Assembly (NCBI GenBank): GCA_948470475.1
Contig: OX419339.1
Location: 8,408,002 to 8,472,001 of the forward strand
DNA from: Galaxea fascicularis
Taxonomy: Eukaryota > Cnidaria > Anthozoa > Scleractinia > Euphylliidae
Direction: 5' to 3'
Length of the DNA: 64,000 nucleotides
Part shown: piece after piece, positions 12,956 to 24,768 of the stretch
Layout: every line of letters starts with the position of its first letter
Position numbering within the stretch: position 1 is the first letter of the stretch
Made by a program: the position numbers and the translations under genes
Notes under the pieces: model-generated
Seen by the model: only the letters and a program-made list of their open reading frames with translations
What the model was told of the DNA's origin: nothing
The model's database searches: none

Positions 12956-13117
12956 TTTTCATCAACTCAAAACCGGCAAAAACTAGCAATGTTAGGTAGA
13001 CACAATATTTGAGTTGAAAAAAGAGATTTATGGTGCTAGGATTGGTATCCGTTGGGTACAAATATTACCCAGTTACACTCTTGACTGCAATACAACTCCT
13101 TGGAAGTCAAATTACAC
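12956..13117 (-). pseudogene. More decayed duplicate of the TMEM104-like terminal exon (copy 3)
   Basis: A third, more diverged match to the same exon. TCATCAACTCAAAA, GGCAAAAACTAG, TTATGGTGCTAGG and CAATACAACTCCTTGG align in order with the functional exon. Several in-frame stops. It indicates at least two rounds of duplication in this spot, or an older duplication of a pair. Confidence 0.6.
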
Positions 13118-13164
13118 CTCTTACGCATGCCACTCTCTCCGTCCTTAAGGAATGACCCAAGCAG

Positions 13165-13317
13165 TTCTTGTCATCAACACAGAGGTGAGCAAAAGCTAGT
13201 GTGAGGTAAACCTCACCTCTGTCTTGAAATGGACTTGTAATGCTGGATTTGGTGCTATAGAATTCAGTTTCATTCAGTTAGCTCTCCAGTACAATACCAG
13301 TGAATCAGGAGTTGCAT
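13165..13317 (-). pseudogene. Decayed duplicate of the TMEM104-like terminal exon (copy 2)
   Basis: Aligns along its length with the functional terminal exon at 13363-13554: shared blocks include TTGTCATCAACACA, GGATTTGGTGC and GAGTTGCA/GAGTTACA. In the matching frame it still reads LVLY and SVLMTR, but in-frame stops interrupt it (TGA after WRAN). It lies directly downstream of the real exon, so tandem exon duplication followed by decay is the simplest reading. Nothing suggests it is spliced in. Confidence 0.75.
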
Positions 13318-13362
13318 AATTTAAACTTTCCATACGTCTGAGTGAATGACCTTTCATGGCCT

Positions 13363-16300
13363 CTAAAATATCCTTGTCATCAACACAAAAGCAGCAAAAG
13401 CCAGTGTGAGATAGGCCCAAGCTCTGTGCTGAAATGGTGACTTGTGATGGTGGATTTGGTGCCAGTGTGGCACAGTTTTATCCAGTTTGTCTCTTGAGTA
13501 CAATACAAGGAGTCCTGGAGTTACAAACATGATAGCTAAACCAGCAAAAGAGCCCTGAAAATTGAGCACAATTCTTATCAGTAAAGCGATAAGCTAAACC
13601 TGATTCTAATGTTAGCTAAAAACATGTTGAAAAATTATCACTGACCGTGAGAGCCACTAGCTGACCAACATCATGTACAAACACAGCCAGAACTACAGGA
13701 GGCATAAGAGCCACCAGTGTAAAGATCTGCTGGCTAAAGAATAATCCCTAAAAAAAATATAAAACAGCTTATTACATCTCCAGATAAAAGGGAACAACAA
13801 GGACAGGCTACTTAATACAACCTGCATGACTTTAAAAGCAAAGAGTTATTTTTACAATTCAAGCAAACATAAATAAAGGAGTTGTACATAAAGGACTTTT
13901 AGATTTCAGTGTGAGTATGAGATTGACTAAAAGTACAACTTTACTACTTTTAAAATCTAGTCTGTGCGCTTCTTTATGGAATCACATGACATTGATATTG
14001 TTTCTATAATCTCCTTATCTGCTGGAAAATGATGGGTAACAGGAAGCGTGACTGGTTCAAAATTTGAAAGTTATACTTGTATATAATCGCAAACACAAAC
14101 TCAAATCTAAAGGTACCTATTATGACTTGAACTATGCTAGCTATTGAGTTGGTCCCATGAAGGCAACTGGAACACTGACATAATTTTCTAAAGACGTAAT
14201 GCTCTGATGGCTTATGGGTTCGAGGAGGGACTGTTTACAGGCTTATGTTAAGCCTTCTTTGCCTCTTGGTTCAAAGAAGACAAGTGAAAGTACCATAGTC
14301 TCGAATTAAATTTTACAAATCCCTGCTAAACAAAATTATAAGATAACCAGCTAAAATCAGAGGCAGGGCAGTCAATAATTTTTGAAGTAAGTGGGGATAT
14401 ACATAAAATAGCCAGGTATTTGAGTTGCTGTAATGAGGTCAACATGCTGGTTTTATAAAAAAGGAGCCAGGGATATACCTCAAAATGTGAGGGGAAAATC
14501 GCTGGCCCCCAGCCCTTAGTGACAGCCCTGACAGGTCATCTTTATTATATCTGGCAGAGTTATCCGAGGAATGAATAACTTTATATAGCAAATGCACTAC
14601 TATCCAGCAGACAAAAATGTCTCAGTTAAAGACTTAGTGCAGGTATATTTTTATCGATCAAAAAGCTACCTATCTGCCAGACAATTTGCTATTCACTCAT
14701 TGAATGACTGGGAACTGATTTGTAAAGAAGCTGGGAGACATACATGTCGTGACATTGGTAGCTCAAATGTAATATTATTTTTTCCTCTAACATACCTTTG
14801 ATCCTGGTACCAGAGCCATCAAATTGTTCCTCAGTGTTATGCAGATCAAAGGAAAGTTACTACTCAGTGTGAAAACAGGGTACAAACTGAGGAACTTTGC
14901 CAAAACAGTGATGGAATGATTACTAAAGTTCAGTGAGTACAGTGGACTAATCTCAGATGGTGGCTTGTTGATGATGGCTGCAAAGACAATAATGCTGCAG
15001 TACACAAGTACAATGATGTAATCCATTAATACAACTTTCAGAGTTTTTCTTTTATCAGCCAGAAGAATGATAACAGATGGAATACTGTGATGGCACATGA
15101 ATGTGAATACTGTCATACCAATCAGCTGGAAGGAAAAAAAAAAGAAAAGAAAACGTATGACTAGGTTTGTTAATGCTACTGTTAGGAAATGAAATGCCAG
15201 TCATATGCCTTAAACGTGGGTCCTCTTTAATAACATTTCCTTCCTCACATACACGCAGTGAAGGATATAATATTTAAAGGTTAATCATAATTTACAGAAA
15301 TGAAGAAGAGCCATCCTATTGATCACCACTGTGTCAAAAGTGAAGTACCATTATGATTTTGTTATTGATCCAAATTTCGCAGTTCAATTGCAAGTATATA
15401 TTTAGTACAACTGTAACGCAATAAGGTGAGATGTCGAGATGGGATGCTGTTCAAGAAACTGTTTTTCTTAACAGTAACTCTTGTCCAGAACAAATATGTG
15501 AAAATGTGCAGAAGTTTCAGCTGGAAATAGATTATTGAAAGCTAAAGGATTTTGAGATCAAACCTACCTCTTTAGCCTTTTCTGTGTCCCATAAGATCAA
15601 CTGATCAATTGGCACATGGTGTCCTTTTGAAATGTCAAACAATGTGAGCATGATCATGACCAGCATGGCAGAGTTTCTCATTATCATGGTAAAGAGCTGG
15701 AGATATGTGGTCTTTTGAAAGTTGAAGAAACAGAATGGTCCAATTAACATTATGAAACCCCAGAGGAACGAATAATACGATATTTGATGGCTTGCACCCA
15801 TGACCTTTTCGAGTGTTGTAGCCACTGATACAGCATATATAGCAAGATCCTGCAAGATAGTAAAATTGAAAATTCGAGTTACAGTATTAAGCCGCAGCTA
15901 CACAAGCAATTTTTTTGCTTGTGATGGTGATTTTTTCTGGGAATTGTCCCGTTGCTGGCACGCAGTGGTGGCTACACGAGTGACAAAGTCTGTGAATTTG
16001 TTACAAAAAGTTCAACTCATTGAATTTCTCACAATTTTTCTGTGATTTTTTAGCTGTCACCATCGCAGCACTTGCGCGAGGGGGGCTACACATGCGATTT
16101 TTACTGCGTGTTGGAGACGCGACAAAGTTAGCAAAAATTGCATCACCATCCCAAGCAAAAAACCACTCAAGTAGCCGCAGCTTTCTGGTACTCTGTATAT
16201 CAGATTATGCTGTTCCTAAAAATATCCACACCTCCCCCATGGAAGGCCAATGGAAATTCCAAGGGGGGAGGGGTTGGCAAAAGCAAAAGTTTTCAAAGAA

Positions 16301-16842
16301 AAGTATGGAGCTAAATTTGAATTTCCAGAGGGGTGGAGGTGCAAACCAAAAACCTTCCATGGGAGGGTATGGGTATTATTTTTCTGACACAACACATTGT
16401 CATTGTTAGGAATATCCAGGTATCTGCATTTCATTAATGCACTTACCCCATAGAGATATAAGCAGAGCACAGCATAGAAGAATGTTGATCCTGCAGTTCC
16501 AAGGAACATTTCTGACATATAACCCATCTCAAATTTCTCTTCAATCTCAAATAAAGGTGGTGAAAGCACATCTGACTTGACTTTGATTTGTCCAGCTTCT
16601 CCTAGATTTTTATTCTCAGTTGGGTAGCCTTTCGCGTGATCTTTCCTTGACAATGGCCTTGCTCCTCGCCAAGCATTTGCAGTTGCTAGAACTTCCACCA
16701 TGAAGGTAACGCTGATGAATGCCATAAGAGACACCACAATGAGACACAGTATCCCTGCAACAATTCCAGCCTTGGCAATGGCTGATGGAAGAGCAAGAAC
16801 ACCCACACCAACAAGGAGATTGAATAAAAAGACAGCAGCTAT
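13363..16842 (-). CDS. TMEM104-like multipass membrane protein (N-terminal exon missing)
   Basis: Homologue of transmembrane protein 104, a member of the amino acid/auxin permease-like fold. Five phase-0 exons on the minus strand: 16842-16447, 15849-15568, 15125-14796, 13747-13646 and 13554-13363 (stop TAG), each with AG acceptors and GT donors. Diagnostic stretches are FLFNLLVGVGVLALP at the first helix, FEIEEKFEMGYMSEMF, the LYLYG/DLAIYA junction, FTFMCHHSIPS, PVFTLSSNFPLICITLRNN, LMPPVVLAVFVHDVGQLV and HKSPFQHRAW near the C-terminus. All have clear counterparts in order in vertebrate TMEM104. The five exons give 433 aa, and the first visible residues IAAVFLF correspond to about residue 20 of the vertebrate protein. 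A short first coding exon upstream of 16842 is therefore missing. A Kozak-like AAGATGGCG near 18908 (minus) is a candidate, but I could not join it in frame. The human protein is poorly characterised. Confidence 0.9.
16214..16395. repeat. G-rich dispersed MITE in TMEM104-like intron
   Basis: Ends CCCCCATGGAAGG and CCTTCCATGGGAGGG are inverted. The core AAGCAAAAGTTTTC and GCTAAATTTGAATTTCC recur at 20010-20200. Confidence 0.6.
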
Positions 16843-19026
16843 CTGAAAACAGATATAAATAGCCCCATTGCTTTGATATAATATTATTGGGGGACTGTTG
16901 CATTCACAAGCTGTGTTAAATCAATGTAAAATAAAGTAGCAGACTAACCAGGATTATGAATCATCTTGTATAATAGTGTTCTCTTATTAAAAATTTTGAA
17001 AAAAAGTGTCAGCTTTTGGATGTTTAAAGGTTTAAGACTACATGTAGCAGTCTAATGACACTACTTTTCAAACAGTTTAATGTAGAGAATACTTTTATGC
17101 ATGATGTAACATAAGTGAATAAAAAAGTCTGCAACTATCACTCTAAAGTAGCTGGATTGTACAATACCCACCCCACTTAATACTCAAGTTTAAACTGTCA
17201 CTACTCCTTCAGTCCTCTAGTTGTGTTCTAATGCTGCTCATGCAATCCAACTTCATCCTCATGGTCTTCTCCAGATTTAAAGTAAAGGCAAAACAAGAGC
17301 AAGTACACATACAATTTACCACATTCTGGAAGCCATGACAAGCATGTCAAAAATGGAATATAGCTCATTCTCTGTGCCATGAGAAACTGAGTGACTGCAG
17401 AACTGAAGGACCACAAGTTGACTATTAACTAATTATTTTATCAACTGCATGACTACAGGATATGTAAACTAATTTATTCATTGACCAGGAAACTGCAGGA
17501 TTGCAAAATGAACATGTTCTACTATTTAGGAAATGTGAAAACTGTCCTTAACTTGATCCAATTATCAATGTTGAAATGTTTGTCTGACTGTGACTTGTGT
17601 GAAGTGCCTGTATTTGTATGACAGTGCACATGGCCAAGCAGGACAGTACATCTGGTGTGATTAATTGATGAAATATGCAATAATCAATAGCAATCAATGG
17701 AAGAAGTCAACAACCAATCAACAGCCAAAAGATTTGGCAAGATTTCGGCAAAGTTCCAAGGTGATTATGTATTCATCTCGGGACTCAAACTCTACTAGTT
17801 TTTGGAACAAGGTTAGTGTAAAAGTGATGCAAGTATTTTTAATGCGAGGAGCTGTGAGGAAATCTTTCCAAAGATTGTTTTTCAATTGCCACTGATTGTC
17901 ATTGATTGCCATCAATCAGGTCAACAGCAATTGATATACAGTCAATAAAGCTACACTGAAGAATACCCCACCCTTTATTTGCATGTCAATAGCATGTACT
18001 GTTATCTGTCTCGTTCTCCAAACGATGCCACAACAAGAAGACAATAGTGGTATTCTGCAGTTCAGTCAAATTATAATTAAGGCATAAGCTTAATATTAGA
18101 TGTATGGTGATCGTGATCGATGGCGAACAATGGCAATCAACAGCAATTTAAGGACTCAAGTATGTGATTATCAATTAGTCATTGAATGGCTGATAGCAAT
18201 CTATAACAATAAACTAAATGTCATTCATTGGATTTCCGATGATTGATTGCCATCAATTTATCGCGCCGGGCAGTATGCCATCTGGGAGCGACATGAATTA
18301 ACCTGTATTGTTATATACCTAGACTTTCACTTAACAAAACGAGCACTGTGATTGGTTGATTCTTGGTCACGTGCCGCTGATCAAATTCAAATGTATCCCG
18401 ACCGGGATACAATTGCACAGTTGTTGCACGCCCGCAGAATACAACAGCACATGACCAGTGCATGACGAAATTAAAAATGGCATGATCTTCAGCACATGCT
18501 CATTCATTCAGCAGGATTGACAATTGTGAATAAATAAGTTGTGTGGTCTTTGTTTGTTTGTTTTTGCTATATGATTGTTTAAAGAAAGTCTAAATATATA
18601 ACAAAGTACTTAATGTATGTTCCCTCGGGAAACTAGTTAGTTTTGTTTTCCCTCGAGCCCTGATGTTTTCCTCGACTTCGTCTCGGGACCATACATTAAT
18701 TAAGTTAAGACTTAAGTGTATACAGTCAACCATACACTGTAATTGCTTACTACATTTATCAAGGACACCTTTGAAGAGTAGCTGGAAGACGAAGGAAGGC
18801 TTTCAATTATTGCTTTCCCAGACATGATTGCCGCCTCAATAGCAAATAAAACGTTCGTCGTACATCGACTCGAAGAGAAAGTACATGTAAGTCGCCATCT
18901 TGTTTTGTTGTCGCAAATTTATGGGGCCGTCGCAATGTTCAACTGAAAGAGAGAGACTGGACAATACGGTAACTGTCATCCCCAGTCTTCTGGGGAGGTT
19001 TGATATTCGGATTTACGTGCACCGTG
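16843..19026. other. Region between TMEM104-like and isomerase genes
   Basis: Should contain the missing first exon of the minus-strand TMEM104-like gene and the shared upstream region of two divergent genes. Stretches 17640-17960 and 18110-18260 are full of CAATCAATGGC/GATTGCCATC motifs in both orientations, possibly an old inverted-repeat element. Confidence 0.5.
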
Positions 19027-22000
19027 ATGCACAGAATGTGTGAGGTCACGTTCAAGGAAAATTACGCCGTATTACGCATGAAAAGTGGTGAAAACAGGGT
19101 TAACGTTGAATTCCTTAAACAATTTCATTCTGCTCTTGATGAAATTGAAAGGTATTTGTTTTTAATAAGTCTAGAAGCTCAGAATACAACTAATGCGAAT
19201 TTAAGTTAATTATGCACCTATCAATGGTTTGCCCCAGGATAGGGGGGCGGGCGACCATGGGAATTTGACTTCGTGAAGCTCCAGCCCGGTAGGAATTGAT
19301 AACCACAACTGAGTGGGTGGGAATTTGACACTAAATGGAGACTCAAGGTACGTGGAGAAATTGGGATTTGAAAACCTGAAAATGTCAAATTCCCCTTGGG
19401 TTGCCCATCCCCATCATCTTGGGGCATACCATTGATAGGTGTATTAGCTTGAGCTTGCATGCAAACGTGGTCTGAGAAGATTACTAGGTAACAGTTTTCA
19501 GGACCTCCAGGCTGATACATGCTATTCCTGCCAACTCTCACGCCAGCTCATGCAATGTGTAACTTGGGGTTGGCTACAAAAGCTTTAGAGCTTCCCCCTA
19601 CCCGCCAACTTGGCCAAGATTCTGCAAGTGCACACCCACACTGGAATTGAATGGAATGGCTATGAATGATCATTGAATCATTGGCATCACAGTGTTGATT
19701 TTTATCTATTTAGTAATGTGCTGTTCCAGGAATTATTACACGACGTAGACAGTCAGAGGGCCAATAACTAAAATTGACCAATAAGATTGTTCTATTGCCA
19801 GTCCGATATTCTCAAAGTATTGGACCGGGTATTGTCCCAAATGATCCCACGTTGTTTCCGCGTTGTCCTCAGTCATGTAATAAATCTCTTATTAACCAAG
19901 CTTGCTCGGGACCGTACTGGGAGAATATCGGCCCTCGGTCCGTCCTGTCAAGACCTCGGGCTGATATTCTCTCAGTGCGGCCCTCGCGCTTGGTTAATAA
20001 GATATTTATATTCAATACCTCACCGACAGAGGGTCAATGGAAATGCCAAAGGGAAGGTGTTGGGGGGTTGCAGAAGCAAAAGTTTTTAAAGGAAGGTACT
20101 GTATTGTGCTAAATTTGAATTTCTGGAGGAAGGGTGGGGGGCGGGGGAGGCAAACCAAAAAAATGTCTGTGGGGGGATGAATATTTTCTGGGACCACAAA
20201 ATATTTCACCTGCTGTGATCCCTTTTTGTCAAAAAAGGTAGTGAAATCAAGGCCAAGAATACTATTGATTTGACTCCATGTTGCAACCCGTCTTCCTTTG
20301 AGAATTTTTTTTTTAGTAGAGGAGACTGCTAATGAGTCCTTGAGTTACCACACTAGCTAGATTAAGTACACATGGTTTAGAATAATAATTATAATGATGT
20401 TTGTTATATATCTTCTGAATTTGTTCTGTGAGGTGTACATGGTTTTTCTTGTGGACTTCCTGACAAAAGTTTCACTCTTCATTGGTAGCCTTCTATCTGC
20501 TTGTTAGATTTCATCCAGGTGGATAATGCACTACTTTTGAATTCCAAAACAGTGTTTTGTGGTCCAGTCAGTAAGAAGTATATTGTCTGTCTTAGAACAT
20601 TTTCTTTAGAGACAGCTTCAGTAAACAGCTTGTGTTACCCCTGGCCTCCCTGATTGTACTTTGCTATGCTCACTCGCATTCATTGTCTTACTGCTGTTTT
20701 TATTTTCAGGAACAAAGATGTCAAATTTATGATTACAACTGGGGATGGAAAATTCTTTTCAAATGGCCTGGATCTAGAATTTCTTGCCAAATGTTCACCA
20801 GAAGAAGCAATAAAAACTGTGAATGGATTTTCCTCTTTGTTACTAAGACTGTTAACATTTCAAGTTCCATCCATTGCTGCATTAAATGGTACAGTGAATT
20901 TTTGGCTGTTATACTTTGTCATAGTTTCTTTTATGGGACCAGTTGATGCAGGCAGGTATGTTCACACAGCTGATAACACAACATTCATAATCATTACTGT
21001 GTTGCAAGCTGTGACTGTTGCTTGTATCACGTCTCTAAACAAAGCAATTTTCTTTGGTCTGGGAAGCTAACCTCCACCACAGAAAAAATCCTGAAGTTCA
21101 CCAAAGATACGCTTGATAGTATAGTAGTAAGAGTAGTAGTAGCAAGACCGTTTATTAATAAATACACCTTGCAGCCAATTGGCTGAATTACGTGAAAATA
21201 AAGTATTTACCATAAAAATGTATATCGAGAATTTAAATATATTACATACAATGGCTAATGATAAAACTGTCTCTGAACCTGTGTGTTTTGCAGACAGGCA
21301 CGGCAAAAGTGCGAGTTGATCTCAGATTATAATTCTGGTGAGAACGCACTGAGCAAGAGCAAGAGCCATTCCTCCCTCCCTCCCCTTCCTAATGGTTACA
21401 AGTTGAGACATTTTTCCATTTTCACAGTGTTTTCTTCTACACAGGTCATGCATTTGCAGGAGGTGCATTTCTAGCCCTGGTCCATGATTACCACATCATG
21501 AGAACAAAAAGAGGCTATTTCTCCATAAATGAGATTCACCTTGGTCTGAATTTAAGTGACTCGCTCATTCTTCTATTAAGGTAACATAAGGATCCATGGT
21601 CTCTTTTAGTGGATGTCTTAATAGAATAATCCCATCGTAAGTAGACAAATGTCCTTCCCCTGTCAGAAAATTTCACACCATCAGCTAATGTGAGTCTTTC
21701 TCTAGTTTCTGTTTTGTTTATCTGGGTGTCAGTTTTTGTTGTGATGTTTAAACTGGAACCTGTATCATAAAAAAAAAGCTTCAGTACAAAATATCTGATA
21801 GCATGGCTAATCATTATGTTCGATTTCATTCAACCTTTCATGGCCCAGGGACCCTGCAGTGAGTGGGGCTGGGGGAGGGGGGGGGGGGGAGGGGGGGCTT
21901 TAGCTGCCCCACTTAGATGAGAAATTTTTTTTCTTTGCATTTATTTTGTTTTGTTTTAGTTTCAGAAGTAGTTTGTCCAGCTGACACTCTGTTATCATTG

Positions 22001-22946
22001 ATATTTTGGTTATGACTTTTAAGTTTTGACATTAAACTTTGCTAAGAAAAGGTTTGGGGTTTTGAGTCTTGCTTTAGTTCAAAGTTTTCTTGATGCCATT
22101 GCCTGCTGTTGGTCATATCTGGGAACCAGACTGCAGCACAGTTTCAATATGATAAAGAAAACAAACATGTTTTAGGTGACATGTTGCAATGATGAAAGAT
22201 TCACACTACTACATGTATTGAGAGGGTGATATTTATAGAATGATGCATTTCTAGCCATTTGTGAACAAGACAGTCCCCAGGTCCCCCTAGTGTGCTGACT
22301 CTTCAGTCTTACACTTCCCTTTAGCACCATCCCTTATGTGCTCCTAACAACATTTTAAATTGTCATACAATAATAATTATAATTTGCCTTAGTACATATT
22401 ACATCTGACCTTTTCTTACTTTTACAGAAACCTCTTTGTTTCAAGGCACTGTATTAATGGTGCTAATACATATACTATCAAATGAAGGATGATCCTCGCA
22501 GTTGATTTCATTGCTGCCGTTCACATGTGATCTATTTCATATATATCATTCACCCATATACTATGTTAACCACACTACAAGGTTATCATTATTCCGTACC
22601 TGACTAAACTGGTCTTGTATTCTGTCAATGTTTGTTAAGAGCAAAGATCAAAGATCCCAAGACGCTCACAGATACTGTGCTCATGGGAAAACGTTTCACG
22701 GCAGAAGAGGCCCTCTATGGTGGAATTGTCCAAAAAATCTGCCCCATTGAGCAGTTACTTGGCACAGCAGCAGAGATAGGGCAAGCAGCTGTTGGAAACC
22801 AGCAGTCAATAAACAGAAATACTTTTAAAGTTTTTAAAACAGATTTGTACCATGAGATTGTTGATGCCTTGAAAAGGCAAGTGGTAAATACCGAGAAGAG
22901 TTTCTACACGTTGTCTCAGATGTTAAGGAAGAACTCAAAGCTTTAA
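19027..22946 (+). CDS. Peroxisomal enoyl-CoA delta-isomerase/hydratase-like protein
   Basis: Crotonase-fold enzyme expected to act on unsaturated fatty acyl-CoAs in beta-oxidation. Four exons: 19027-19151, 20710-20888, 21445-21580 and 22640-22946 (stop TAA), joining in frame to 248 aa. Oxyanion-hole segments are visible: DGKFFSNGLDLEFL in exon 2 and GHAFAGGAFLAL at the exon 2/3 junction. The segment RGYFSINEIHLGL carries a Glu at the usual isomerase catalytic position. The final exon has LRAKIKDP, RFTAEEALYGGIVQKI, and ends KNSKL. The C-terminal SKL is a canonical PTS1, so import into peroxisomes is likely. The length fits short monofunctional plant and animal delta3,delta2-enoyl-CoA isomerases (about 240 aa). 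Start: the in-frame ATGs at 19027 and 19036 are both possible; no ATG lies earlier in this frame. Hydratase activity is the main alternative. Confidence 0.9.
19215..19441. repeat. MITE with CACCTATCAATGG ends
   Basis: Ends CACCTATCAATGGTTTGCCCC and its inverted counterpart (GGGGCATACCATTGATAGGTG), with further pairing of GGGAATTTGAC and GTCAAATTCCCC. A fragment of the same family is at 24484-24570. Confidence 0.65.
19888..20001. repeat. Palindromic MITE (CTTATTAACCAAGC ends)
   Basis: CTTATTAACCAAGC at the left and GCTTGGTTAATAAG at the right. Interior arms GAGAATATCGGCCC and GGGCTGATATTCTC pair. Related in style to 11945-12103. Confidence 0.65.
20010..20200. repeat. G-rich dispersed MITE (second copy)
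   Basis: Shares CAATGGAAATGCCAAAGGG, AAGCAAAAGTTTTTAAA and GCTAAATTTGAATTTCTGG with 16214-16395. Lies in intron 1 of the enoyl-CoA isomerase gene. Confidence 0.6.
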
Positions 22947-23517
22947 GAAATTTCATTAATATGTCTGAGTGATACTAACTATTAGTACTGGTACCTTTTT
23001 AGTTAGATTTGTTGACAAAAGGCCTTTTATATGTACATGACCGGAAAGCATTGTATAAAAGTAAATTTGATCAGTTCCCCACAAAAATTCAAGTTTTAAA
23101 CTACATGTTTTCCAAAGATCCAAATAATTCGGCTTCGTATGCTTGTGTACTTCAATCCTTGGTTTCATTTTCATGTGTCTTGTTCGCCATGTTGCAGGTT
23201 GATGTTGCAAACAAAGACTTTTGATCCTCTTTGTTTCTATAATTACTATTAAAAACACTATTAATGGTAACTGTGTGACAATTTTTTTTTTACAGTATTT
23301 GGATTTTCTCATGGGGTTATTTTTGATGGGGACGTAGATGTTTGACTGTCCCTTGTTTTATTCACTGTGGTACTTCAACAACTGAACCACAATAGGTAGG
23401 AGAAATCATCAATCGATTTCTAAAAGTTATTCTACGTTTTAAAAGCAGCTAATTGTTTTGCTGCTGTTGATATAATCGTCACTTAGCCCTGATTGGTTAG
23501 AACTCATGTTTCTATTT

Positions 23518-23600
23518 AACAATTAGACCTGTGGGCTGCAAGGGCTACGGGTCAATAGGCCATGAGGCGAAGCCTTGAGGGCAAAGGGTCTAATTGTTTT
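23518..23600. repeat. Hairpin repeat
   Basis: AACAATTAGACC and GGTCTAATTGTT bracket a stem of about 35 bp with TGCAAGGGCTACGGGTCAATAG and GAAGCCTTGAGGGCAAAG parts. A further weak outer match lies near 23770. Confidence 0.45.
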
Positions 23601-24208
23601 AGTATCACCCAACTAGTCGGACAGGAAAGGCAATAATGAAGTTAGCAAATGCAAGTTGAAGAAATATTTATTTGGGAATAAAACGAAAGAAACCATCACG
23701 CTCGATTGCTACTCGAGGACTATTACTCTCGTAGCGTAGCCAATCAAAATGCAGGATTTGCATTTGTTCACAAGTTGGATGATACTAAAACTCCAATAGA
23801 AACACAGAACAAGCACAAGCTGTTGACGTAATGATAACACGGGCAAAGAGAATTTACGTTTTGATAATCAAAGTTAACAAGTTGTTTTCCTTATTTCGTC
23901 ACGGTGTTTTCTAAAAGAAGTACAAAACATTTTCTCCTTGTTTCTATCAAGTTAGAAACACTAGTGAAATTAAAGTTTGGGAGAACTCGAAAAAGCTATT
24001 TACCACAATTGCTACAAATCTCACAATCCGATTGGCTGATTTGCCACTGTCAATGAGAGTCTAGACACTGCTTGCGTCAGTGTCAACAATCTTCCTCGCG
24101 TTCTGAAATTAACATTTTCTTTGCGTTGGTAATGTGGTAAAAACAAATTGAGTGTGGTTTAGCGTTGTCTGTACTCTTATCAACAACACAGGCAGCCCAA
24201 TCGTGGTG

Positions 24209-24387
24209 TGTGTCATCAAAAATTGGTATAAAAAAATTGACCGTTAAAAACCTAGAATTCCAATGAACTGAGTAGCGGTGGAAATATTAATATTCTAGCT
24301 ACTCGGTTCATTGGAATTTAATGGTCAATTTTTTAACTTTTTAATTTTTAATGGTCAATTTTTTTATATCAACTTTTGATGACACAC
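24209..24387. repeat. Palindromic MITE upstream of gene A
   Basis: GTGTGTCATCAAAA at left and TTTTGATGACACAC at right; inner arms TTCCAATGAACTGAGTAGC and GCTACTCGGTTCATTGGAA pair. Confidence 0.7.
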
Positions 24388-24483
24388 ATTTTTGACGTTT
24401 ACGCGTTGACCCAGGGGCGAGAATTCAATTATTAAATCCTGACTCTGAGAGAAAAAGTTTCCCCAGAGGCCGGAAATTGGCAT

Positions 24484-24570
24484 TCAGTAGGTGCCTAGGG
24501 ATGAGATGAAAATGTCAAATTCCCCTGGGTCCATCCCCCCGCCCCCCACCCTGAGGTTTAACATTGATAG
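24484..24570. repeat. Fragment of the CACCTATCAATGG MITE family
   Basis: Shares GAAAATGTCAAATTCCCC and ACATTGATAGG with the right half of 19215-19441. Confidence 0.45.
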
Positions 24571-24768
24571 GAGCAGGCCTAGTGTCCGCTGAAAAAAAAA
24601 ATCCCCAGTTGTGGGAACGAGGCATGATACGCAATAGCCTCGGTTTGGAGATTTTTATTGTGTTGGGTAGGTCAGGTTCGACTTCATTGCGTAAGAAATG
24701 GTTTTTGTTGCTGTTGATTGTGAGCCGGTTCAAGAGTTTTTTTCGAATTGTTATCGTCTCTTCGCTGA

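Larger units (their letters stand above)
22947..24768. other. Intergenic, isomerase to gene A
   Basis: 3' flank of the isomerase gene, then hairpins at 23518-23600 and 24209-24387 and a MITE fragment at 24484-24570. No gene seen. Confidence 0.6.

Noticed and set aside
16216..16446. Apparent extension of TMEM104-like exon beyond LYLYG
   Set aside because: The frame runs through a GTAAGT donor into a dispersed repeat; the conserved continuation DLAIYA is in the next exon.
17718..17915. Short frames in the 17.6-18.3 kb region
   Set aside because: Explained by repeated CAATCAATGGC-type motifs in both orientations, not by coding sequence.
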